Positions 3,938-9,786 of a stretch of DNA of 12,030 nucleotides are shown one piece after another; positions within the stretch are counted from its first letter, which is position 1; each line of letters opens with the position of its first letter. The translations under genes were made by a program, and so were the position numbers. The notes under the pieces are model-generated. The model worked only from the letters and a program-made list of their open reading frames with translations. It was not told where the DNA came from and ran no database searches. The stretch is from CAZRNB01 sp964601355 (GTDB taxonomy: Bacteria; Planctomycetota; Phycisphaerae; Sedimentisphaerales; Anaerobacaceae), in contig CAZRNB010000093.1 of assembly GCA_964601355.1 (NCBI GenBank), positions 1-12,030 on the forward strand. Direction: 5' to 3'.

Positions 3938-5887
3938 CTATCCAGATTTACTCACGAGTATTTTTGACGCCCATTGGAGTATCTGACCACACAGTTTTAT
4001 GAGTGACTTCGACTCTTTATTTTCACCCTTAAGCTCCTCAAGAGTATAAGCCACCAACATGCTGTTCTTACCTTTGACATCTTCTGTCAGCCCATATTTA
4101 TTTCTAGCGCTATTTTGTGCAGATTCCCATGCTTCTTTGCCAACGTCCTCCCGAACAGATTCAAGTATCTTTTTTGGCCAAACAACCATATTTTCACACC
4201 AGAACATTTCGTCTGGAAACGCTTTTGGTTCCTTTATTCTACATAGGCGCATGAGACATAGATTATCTCTCTCATGCTTAGATCGTTCGTTAGGATCATT
4301 CTCATCACCATCCGAATCAAATATTATGAAAAATGGAATATCCAGTTTCGAAGCTATAGCTACTAGCCTACTCATATTTGTTTTTCCGTCTGCTACTACG
4401 AAGTGACATCCAAGCTCTCTGAACTCTCTTACTTGATTCGATAAGACCAATTGCGTCGATATATAAGCTACATCTTCTTGTCCCTCAACCAAAACCGCCG
4501 CTGATGTAAAGAACAATTCATTTTGTGAAGGCTCTAAAATTTGTCCAAGCCTTGCCATAAGGCTACTTGGTGACTTCGGCTTCTCAAATAGAGCCTCGCT
4601 CAGACATTTCTCCAGATCAACAAAAGTAGTCGCCGTAACTTGTGTTCTACCACTGATTTCTTTTCTAACCATTCTGATATTCTCAAAACCCTTGCTTGAG
4701 ACAAAGTATGGGCTGTGTGTTGTCACGATAATCTGTGAGTTGCCCCCCGGAGATGACAAATTCTCCAATACAACCGCTAATCGTCTGGCTTGTGGCGGAT
4801 GCTGGTATAGTTCGGGCTCCTCAAATCCCAACAGGAGCTTAGGCCCTCCCTGTGTTTCGCTACCTGCCAACTCGTGCATGAGCGTTACCAGGAATGCTCG
4901 CTGGAGCCCATGACCAGACCTCGCTACCTCCCCAATGAATGGACCATCCCCTATCTGTGCCCAAGCAGTAGGATCACTGATTTTTATAGATTGTTTTTCA
5001 TCATAATGCCACTGCAATTCCAGACGTGCATGGCCCCCTGCGTATTCCTTTAAACGGTTTTCCATCGAAAGCTTGAGACCGTTCAAAGCGTCATTTTGCT
5101 TTTCCAACATCTGCCTATATTTTTCTACCACATCTGCTTTAACCGAGTCTATCTCGTCTGAAAAATCTAATTTTGTACGAACTGTTCTTGCCAGCAATCT
5201 TCCCAAGGCTGTCTTGCTCGCTTCTTCCTGTTCGCTTGATGGATCCTTAATTGCTGGGATGTATACCCATTGAATATATTTCGCTAGTCTGTTCTGTCCA
5301 CGCGTCCATCCATATAACTCACTTGAATCATCCATGAGTTTGCATAAATGTGGATGCTTTTCTTCATACTCTCTCAGAGCAGAAGTCATACCGTCCTTTG
5401 TTGTGATGTTGGGTAGGTCAGGGAATTTATCTTGCATTTGCCTGTAGATTTCGCGAAGCTCCACAACCTTCTCGCTTTTTTCGATAGCTTCAAAAAACGG
5501 TGCAAATTGTTCCATTACGAGTCTCGAACCACACTGCTTAACAGGTGCCTTTCTTTCCTTTTCGTTCCATTCTGCTATGGCATATAGAACTAACTTTTCT
5601 TGTCGATAGTAATGTTGGAAATCTTTCTTGGCTTCTTCCGATAGACTCTCGAAGGTAAGCGTAATCTTCACAGGTTTTTTAACATTGCGATGGTGGAAAT
5701 CCTCTTCGCCAAGCTCCAGCACATCTGTTTGCGTTGACGCACTTTCTCGGAAGAATACATTCAGGGCCATAAGTATCGCCGATTTACCAGATCCGTTTGG
5801 TCCTACGAAACACGTGTAATCGTCAAAATGTATCGTTTCATTTTCGAATGATCTGAAGTTCTCGATACTTAGTTCTGTAAGATTCAT
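3938..5887 (-). CDS. OLD family ATP-dependent endonuclease (ABC/SMC-like ATPase + TOPRIM)
   Basis: This 649-residue protein joins an SMC/ABC-type ATPase to a TOPRIM nuclease. The ATPase has Walker A GPNGSGKS (29-36) after the N-terminal 'LSIENFRSFE' strand typical of RecF/OLD proteins, a long insertion (about 85-310) with helical stretches, signature SGHGLQR (324-330), Walker B LLLGFEEPEL (351-360) and switch His391. The TOPRIM domain (about 462-560) has Glu468 in VLVEGQED and Asp524/Asp526 in FDSDGDE, the metal-binding residues. OLD proteins are DNA nucleases; relatives act in Gabija, PARIS-like and retron defence. The start is backed by AGGGT six bases upstream, inside an imperfect palindrome. 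An HNH nuclease gene follows 35 bp downstream. No UvrD-like helicase (Gabija) and no reverse transcriptase is nearby. All catalytic motifs are intact. A defence role is inferred. Confidence 0.9.
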   Translation of the reverse strand: MNLTELSIENFRSFENETIHFDDYTCFVGPNGSGKSAILMALNVFFRESASTQTDVLELGEEDFHHRNVKKPVKITLTFESLSEEAKKDFQHYYRQEKLVLYAIAEWNEKERKAPVKQCGSRLVMEQFAPFFEAIEKSEKVVELREIYRQMQDKFPDLPNITTKDGMTSALREYEEKHPHLCKLMDDSSELYGWTRGQNRLAKYIQWVYIPAIKDPSSEQEEASKTALGRLLARTVRTKLDFSDEIDSVKADVVEKYRQMLEKQNDALNGLKLSMENRLKEYAGGHARLELQWHYDEKQSIKISDPTAWAQIGDGPFIGEVARSGHGLQRAFLVTLMHELAGSETQGGPKLLLGFEEPELYQHPPQARRLAVVLENLSSPGGNSQIIVTTHSPYFVSSKGFENIRMVRKEISGRTQVTATTFVDLEKCLSEALFEKPKSPSSLMARLGQILEPSQNELFFTSAAVLVEGQEDVAYISTQLVLSNQVREFRELGCHFVVADGKTNMSRLVAIASKLDIPFFIIFDSDGDENDPNERSKHERDNLCLMRLCRIKEPKAFPDEMFWCENMVVWPKKILESVREDVGKEAWESAQNSARNKYGLTEDVKGKNSMLVAYTLEELKGENKESKSLIKLCGQILQWASKILVSKSG

Positions 5888-5888
5888 A

Positions 5889-5909
5889 GGTTACCCTATA
5901 TAGTTAACC
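5889..5909 (-). promoter_or_regulatory. imperfect palindrome over the OLD gene ribosome-binding site
   Basis: The minus strand reads GGTTA-AC-TATATA-G-GGTAACC just before the start codon. GGTTA/TAACC arms flank an AT centre, and the right arm contains the AGGGT Shine-Dalgarno (5893-5897). It could be an operator or a weak RNA hairpin covering the ribosome-binding site. Significance is uncertain. Confidence 0.35.
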
Positions 5910-5915
5910 AAATTT

Positions 5916-5945
5916 ATTTAACTGTTTAAAAATGAGAAGTATCAA
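5916..5945 (-). promoter_or_regulatory. tentative promoter of the OLD-HNH unit
   Basis: On the minus strand TTGATA (5940-5945, five of six consensus bases) is 18 bp from TTAAAT (5916-5921, four of six). The transcript would start about 20-25 bases before the OLD start codon, leaving the palindrome at 5889-5909 in or next to the leader. Confidence 0.35.
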
Positions 5946-6120
5946 ATTCGCGGCAGATAAACATATTCCAAAGAACAATACTTAAGCACAAAGAAATTTT
6001 CCCACCCACAATATTCATTATCGGCTGAAATTCAATAAATTATAACAGGCATTTGCTACCCAATAGTTGGTATTTTTCCGCAAGAACTTCAACCGGCACA
6101 ATTCTTTTACGGCAGCACTT

Positions 6121-6150
6121 AAAACCCTGCCAATAAATGGCAGGGCTAAA
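6121..6150. repeat. AAAACCC-stem-GGGCTAAA hairpin, copy 1
   Basis: The stem CCCTGCCA (6125-6132) / TGGCAGGG (6138-6145) closes a five-base ATAAA loop, flanked by AAAA and CTAAA. Read on the minus strand it is a GC-rich hairpin followed by TTTT, like an intrinsic terminator, downstream of the SRP RNA gene and second in line after copy 2. An ACCGGCACAAT word (6092-6102) precedes it and recurs at 6167-6177 before copy 2. Confidence 0.7.
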
Positions 6151-6184
6151 CGTCGTCCACCTTATGACCGGCACAATGGACAAC

Positions 6185-6238
6185 AAAACCCTGCCATATC
6201 CTTCGACCTTGCTCAGGACAGGAATGGCAGGGCTAAAA
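6185..6238. repeat. AAAACCC-stem-GGGCTAAA hairpin, copy 2, with an enlarged loop
   Basis: The flanks and stem are the same as copy 1 (CCCTGCCA 6189-6196 / TGGCAGGG 6225-6232), but the loop is 28 bases and holds a CCTTCGACC...GCTCAGGA fragment of a different repeat family. On the minus strand it ends in TTTTG, about 27 bases past the SRP RNA 3' end, and may stop that transcript. Confidence 0.65.
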
Positions 6239-6264
6239 CTATCTTTGCTGAATATTTTGTTAAA

Positions 6265-6534
6265 TGGCCGTGCACTTTTCTTCGAATTGATATTGCTGGA
6301 TTTGCTGCCACAGACGACTCAAGCCTGGTTATTCCACAGCACAACGGACTAACGCTTATGGCTGCTCCGTTCCCGGTCTGACCAGGTTCACGCCGTTCGT
6401 TTGCATGGGACCCGGCTGTCAATGTCACTTGCGGCAGTAGTGACCCAGCTCAACCAATCCTCTGAAAAGAATTCAGCCTCGCTGTAGCGGATTGCGAGTA
6501 CAGGGTACCGCTAGCACCCCGCTTAGCACGGCCA
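6265..6534 (-). ncRNA. ffs: signal recognition particle RNA, large bacterial type with Alu domain
   Basis: The minus strand carries a complete SRP RNA of about 270 nt, the size of the Bacillus scRNA rather than the short E. coli 4.5S. The 5' end GGCCGTGC (6526-6533) pairs with GCACGGCC at the 3' end (6266-6273). The Alu-domain block shows GCTAAGCGGGG, GCTAGCGGTACCCTGTA and CGCAATCCGCTACAGCG. The S-domain hairpin has the invariant GGTCAGACC and GGAGCAGCC strands around a CCG-GGAA-CGG apical loop (plus strand 6367-6376), where Ffh binds. It forms the RNA core of the signal recognition particle, which targets nascent membrane and secreted proteins to SecYEG. A good promoter lies directly upstream, and two terminator-like hairpin repeats follow. 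ORFs that can be drawn across this region are spurious. Ends are set by the closing helix and may be off by a few bases. Confidence 0.93.
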
Positions 6535-6539
6535 ATAAT

Positions 6540-6568
6540 ATTAAAACTCCAAGCAGCGAAAAGAGCAA
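6540..6568 (-). promoter_or_regulatory. promoter of the SRP RNA gene
   Basis: On the minus strand TTGCTC (6563-6568) is 17 bp from TTTAAT (6540-6545, five of six consensus bases). The -10 ends six bases before the first predicted G of the SRP RNA, which is the right place for its start. Confidence 0.65.
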
Positions 6569-6671
6569 TAACAAAATTTGTTAAAGCATTTGCACCTGGG
6601 AAATGCAATCCTTAACCTTCTTTTTGCTGTCAGCCATAAGCGAGATGCAGCAGTATTTGCTTTAGACAGCC

Positions 6672-7418
6672 TCAAAAAACTCTTGCCGATGTTTCTTGAA
6701 GTTCTGTGCCTTGATTTAGTGCTGCCAGGCGTCTTTTTTTTCGTCGGTTTATGGTTCTTCGTTCGCAGCGCGGAATTTCATCATAATCTGACGCAACCTG
6801 AATGGCTTCCTGTATCGTGGCGATAAACAAATCAGCCCCAATTTCCTCCCAAAGCTCTTCTGCCCGGCTGAAAAGCCCCCCTGAAACCATTATTCGCAAA
6901 TGTGGCCAGGCATTCACAGCCTTTATAGTATCGATTAGCCTTCGAACCTCCGGTGCCTGCTTTGGCATGGTCCCATAGATCAACAAAATGTCTGGAGCAT
7001 ATTCGTTCACATAAGCGAGAATATCGTCATTAGTCAAACCACCACCCAAGAATCGAACTTCCCATCCGTTACTTTCGAACAAATCTACCATTATTTGAGC
7101 ACCGAGCTCCTGCAGTTCGTTTGCAGCACAACAGACGACTATTTTCTTCTTCTTTTCCGGCCGACGCGGCAGCTTATTTTGTAATTGATCTACTATCGTA
7201 CGATTGATTCGCGTGGCCAAGTGTTCCTGTATATTAGTGATTTTGTCCCTGCGTACAAGTTTTTCGACCTCCATCATAATCGGCCAAATAACATCAATAT
7301 AAACGGAGTTTGCCGGTATTCCGCTTTGAAGAATTTCCTCAATGACGGAACGACAATTTTTTCGATCACCTCGTAACAATGATTCAAGATATTTCTCTAT
7401 AATGTTTGACTTTACCAT
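6672..7418 (-). CDS. cobalamin-binding-domain protein with Gln at the axial His position
   Basis: This 248-residue cytoplasmic protein has the two-part architecture of B12-binding proteins. A four-helix cap-like region spans residues 5-85 (B12-binding_2/MetH-cap type, KYLESLLRGDRKNCRSVIEEIL...). A Rossmann-like domain spans 90-210 (KIVVCCAANELQELGAQIMVDLFESNGWEVRFLGG, LLIYGT, RIMVSGGLF). The position that holds the lower-axial His in Dx(H)xxG-type motifs is Gln103 (E101-L-Q103-E-L-G106). The protein may therefore bind cobalamin base-on or His-off, bind another ligand, or act only as a sensor scaffold. A Lys/Arg-rich tail (about 218-231) could contact nucleic acid. No DNA-binding N-terminus or methyltransferase partner lies adjacent, so it is not a CarH/MerR-type regulator by architecture. 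AAGGA sits eight bases before the start. It stands alone, codirectional with the SRP RNA. Confidence 0.82.
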   Translation of the reverse strand: MVKSNIIEKYLESLLRGDRKNCRSVIEEILQSGIPANSVYIDVIWPIMMEVEKLVRRDKITNIQEHLATRINRTIVDQLQNKLPRRPEKKKKIVVCCAANELQELGAQIMVDLFESNGWEVRFLGGGLTNDDILAYVNEYAPDILLIYGTMPKQAPEVRRLIDTIKAVNAWPHLRIMVSGGLFSRAEELWEEIGADLFIATIQEAIQVASDYDEIPRCERRTINRRKKRRLAALNQGTELQETSARVF

Positions 7419-7719
7419 AATTCATATCCTTAAATTGCATTCTTTTGAATATTACCTATATTTTCATTTGGCTATATTTTCCTATTCAATATGATAACAT
7501 AGGCAACATATATCTGTCATATTACTATCGGAGAGAGCAAGAAAAAATCTTTAGTTAATATAGAGAATATATTCAGAAAAGTTGTGTATTATCTATATTT
7601 GCAGTAGTCCTATAATAATGATAGAAGATAAGCGATTAAAAAAAGGATTATAGAACTGAATGGTTTATAAACAAAAAAAGCTACAACGCACAAATGTATG
7701 ATAGAAAAGAGCAATTGAT
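7419..7719. other. AT-rich intergenic region, no gene seen
   Basis: About 300 bp between the tRNA gene and the B12-domain gene. It is very AT-rich with frequent stops in all frames and no recognisable RNA, repeat or clear promoter. It must hold the promoter of the B12-domain gene, but I cannot place it. Confidence 0.6.
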
Positions 7720-7793
7720 TATCCCCGGTGCGACTCGAACGCACAACCTTTGGCTCCGGAGGCCAACGCTCTGTCCAATTGAGCTACGGGGAC
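7720..7793 (-). tRNA. tRNA-Arg (anticodon CCG)
   Basis: The minus strand folds as a complete 74-nt tRNA. The acceptor GTCCCCG pairs with CGGGGAT plus discriminator A; the D-arm is GCTC/GAGC. The anticodon stem TTGGC/GCCAA carries loop CTCCGGA with anticodon CCG (7757-7759), reading Arg codon CGG. The variable loop has five bases, and the T-arm is GTGCG-TTCGAGT-CGCAC. CCA is not encoded. Confidence 0.95.
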
Positions 7794-7852
7794 AGAAATC
7801 AATATTCTTTAATACGTTAAAACGCCATTTCAGTCAAGGATTCTTTCAGAAG

Positions 7853-7892
7853 ATAGAGGACAGAAGACAGAGCCACGAGCGTCAGCGAGTGG
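7853..7892. repeat. AGGACAGAAGACAGAG tract with CCAC/GTGG hairpin
   Basis: A purine tract AGAGGACAGAAGACAGAG (7855-7872) is followed by CCAC (7873-7876)...GTGG (7889-7892) with an AGCGTCAGCG interior. The tract is nearly the reverse complement of 3236-3253, so this is another dispersed intergenic repeat fragment. Confidence 0.4.
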
Positions 7893-7971
7893 GTAATTAC
7901 AAGAAATCAGAAGACAAAGGTATTAACCTTCATTTTTTCTTTTTTTACAAAAATATACCGGCCACATCTGT

Positions 7972-7977
7972 TATAAT
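7972..7977 (+). promoter_or_regulatory. probable -10 box of the DTG-motif protein gene
   Basis: A perfect TATAAT lies 43 bp before the chosen start. No good -35 is found at 16-18 bp spacing; a TTTACA (7944-7949) is 22 bp away, which is too far for the standard spacing. Confidence 0.4.
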
Positions 7978-8020
7978 ATAAAGTATATTAGTAACCGTTG
8001 GAGAGATGAAAGGAACAACT

Positions 8021-9676
8021 ATGCAAAGTTCAACCCGCGTATGGCTCTTTGTGTTGTTTATTGCCCTTTTTTGTTGGACTCCACAGGTCTCGGCAGACCA
8101 CTCTGAATGGGTGCGATATGAGGCCAACTGGCGTGTTTCAAGCGGCAAAAGCACAAAAGCAATATACTATCCAAAGGCAAAATCTGTACCTCTTCGCGAT
8201 AATCGAGTCGGCCAATTCAAAGGCATACAGAAGAAAATCGTTCTAAGACAGCCGTCCCAAAGATTGGCCTTTCCAGAAGATAGTATTACTCAGATAAAAA
8301 GCTTTGATACGGCAAACACTTTGGCTGAACCAATCCTTGCTTATACCATTGATTCACCGCCGATAGACGGCTTTGTGCCGTGGATTGCCATCTCAATCAC
8401 TGATAAGCGTCTTGACGACCTTGAGCTTGATGCCGTGGTGGAAACATCGGTAGTGGGCCGTTATCCGCAAGGTGTTAATCCTCAGACGGACTATGTTATC
8501 GGCATCCTTGATACAGGCTCAAGCGCCCATGTGATGAGTTACGCGGCTGCCACTCAAGCGGGACTATTTAACGGCTTCCCAAATATGGTGACTTCAAACA
8601 CCAGCACCATTGCAGGTGTGATAGGCACGGTTGACGCATGGGTGAGTCAGCCACTCGGACTTTTCGTTGATGGGCTTAGCAGCCTGGACCCGAATGAGCT
8701 GCTGTTGAACACATCACAAATGGTCGGCCAGAGCAATGTAGCAACAGTGATCAGCCAGGATCCTGGCAGCAAACCTGACTTTACAACCGCTATCGGCACA
8801 CCGTTAAGTGTTTTTTTCACAACCTTCATTAATAACGACCACAAGATAACTGTCGTCCGTAACATCGAAGAATTCACTGGCCCGGATATTTTGCTCTATG
8901 AGCATGACGACCCATGTATTCCCTCATACTCCAATGTTGTGCCGCTTGAGCTTCGACCTGGCGGCGCCATGGGCGTACAATATATTCCCACTCTCGAGGA
9001 CTTTTTTGAGTTTCCGCCGATGAGTCCCTCTGTGATAATCAGCAATTTGTCCCAGAGCCTGTTCTTTGTTCACAGCGTGGATTTGGTCGAAGGCGAAAAC
9101 AGCGCTATTGACAAAGGCCGTTTTCTCCTCGATACAGGCGCTCAAGTAACGGTTATTGGCTCACGCATCGCAGCTCGGCTCAGGTTAAAGCCTAACGAAC
9201 CGGAATTTGAGGTTGAGATACAAGACGTTACCGGCGAAACCGTCATGGCACCAGGCTTTTATATTGATTCAATCGAAATACCTGCAATCGGCGAATGGCT
9301 CAGCTACACCAATGTCCCCGTGATTTTACTGGACGTTTCTTCTCCTGAAGGCGGCACTGTTGACGGCATAATAGGCATGAACCTCTTTGTCGATTTCAAT
9401 TTAGTCCTTCGAGGCGGCGGCATGTTTTTAGAAGATGAGCCTGCTCTTTATTTCGCGCCTGTAACCGATATTATTGCTGACATCGCTCCCCAGGGTGGTG
9501 ACAATAAAGTGAACTATTTAGACCTGTCTGCCTTTGCCAAGGCCTGGCTTTCCGTTTCTCAATCCCCCAACTGGAACGAAAAAGCCGATATGACCTTAAA
9601 CACTAATCCAGACGGCATCATCAATTTTCTGGACTTTGCTATCCTTGCGCAATATTGGCTTGCCGGCATCCGCTAA
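8021..9676 (+). CDS. exported two-DTG aspartyl-protease-like protein with C-terminal dockerin-like domain
   Basis: From Met at 8021 (AGGA six bases upstream) the protein has 551 residues; a start at 8006 would add five, but its GGAG is only two bases away. A signal peptide (VWLFVLFIALFCWTPQVSA) indicates export. Two retropepsin/pepsin-like active-site motifs are visible: GILDTGSSAHVM (Asp164 in this numbering) and FLLDTGAQVTVIG (Asp371). The second is followed by the flap-like DVTGETV and the DGIIGMNLF strand typical of the fold. The C-terminal 60 residues hold two dockerin-like repeats (VNYLDLSAFAKAWL, then NPDGIINFLDFAILAQYWL), as in many secreted planctomycete proteins. Two DTG domains in one chain would form a pepsin-like bilobal enzyme, unlike single-domain bacterial retropepsin homologues that must dimerise. 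Substrate and activity are unknown. It is a single gene, with a hairpin repeat after its stop. Confidence 0.85.
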   Translation: MQSSTRVWLFVLFIALFCWTPQVSADHSEWVRYEANWRVSSGKSTKAIYYPKAKSVPLRDNRVGQFKGIQKKIVLRQPSQRLAFPEDSITQIKSFDTANTLAEPILAYTIDSPPIDGFVPWIAISITDKRLDDLELDAVVETSVVGRYPQGVNPQTDYVIGILDTGSSAHVMSYAAATQAGLFNGFPNMVTSNTSTIAGVIGTVDAWVSQPLGLFVDGLSSLDPNELLLNTSQMVGQSNVATVISQDPGSKPDFTTAIGTPLSVFFTTFINNDHKITVVRNIEEFTGPDILLYEHDDPCIPSYSNVVPLELRPGGAMGVQYIPTLEDFFEFPPMSPSVIISNLSQSLFFVHSVDLVEGENSAIDKGRFLLDTGAQVTVIGSRIAARLRLKPNEPEFEVEIQDVTGETVMAPGFYIDSIEIPAIGEWLSYTNVPVILLDVSSPEGGTVDGIIGMNLFVDFNLVLRGGGMFLEDEPALYFAPVTDIIADIAPQGGDNKVNYLDLSAFAKAWLSVSQSPNWNEKADMTLNTNPDGIINFLDFAILAQYWLAGIR

Positions 9677-9681
9677 TCTCC

Positions 9682-9710
9682 AAAAACCCCGTGTAAAACG
9701 CGGGGCTAAA
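9682..9710. repeat. AAAACCC-stem-GGGCTAAA hairpin, copy 3
   Basis: CCCCGTG (9687-9693) pairs with CGCGGGG (9699-9705), including one T-G pair, around TAAAA. The outer frame A5-CCC...GGG-CTAAA is shared with the two copies near 6121-6238, while the inner stem differs. It begins six bases after the upstream stop codon. On the plus strand no T-run follows; on the minus strand it is followed by T5. Confidence 0.65.
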
Positions 9711-9727
9711 TATTAAGTACGTAGCAT

Positions 9728-9756
9728 TTGACTACGGTACATTCAAGCACTATCAT
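9728..9756 (+). promoter_or_regulatory. near-consensus promoter of the trehalose gene
   Basis: TTGACT (9728-9733) and TATCAT (9751-9756) each match the housekeeping sigma consensus at five of six positions, with the optimal 17-bp spacing. Transcription would begin about 25 bases before the start codon. AAGGA (9774-9778) is the ribosome-binding site. Confidence 0.75.
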
Positions 9757-9786
9757 TGTGTAATTGTATCTTGAAGGAAAAGTTCA

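Noticed and set aside
3938..5887. Gabija (GajA) system
   Set aside because: The ATPase-TOPRIM protein fits, but the required UvrD-like GajB partner is absent; the neighbour is an HNH protein.
5888..6264. Retron-like ncRNA next to the OLD gene
   Set aside because: There is no reverse transcriptase in the window and no msr/msd-like fold. The structured parts are short repeats.
6067..6428. Several ORFs of 70-105 codons on both strands across this stretch
   Set aside because: They overlap the hairpin repeats and the SRP RNA gene. None has a domain or a good start, and the structured RNA explains the sequence conservation.
9682..9710. Intrinsic terminator of the DTG-protein gene
   Set aside because: On the plus strand the hairpin is followed by CTAAATATT rather than a T-run. 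The T-run lies on the opposite strand, so the repeat interpretation is preferred.
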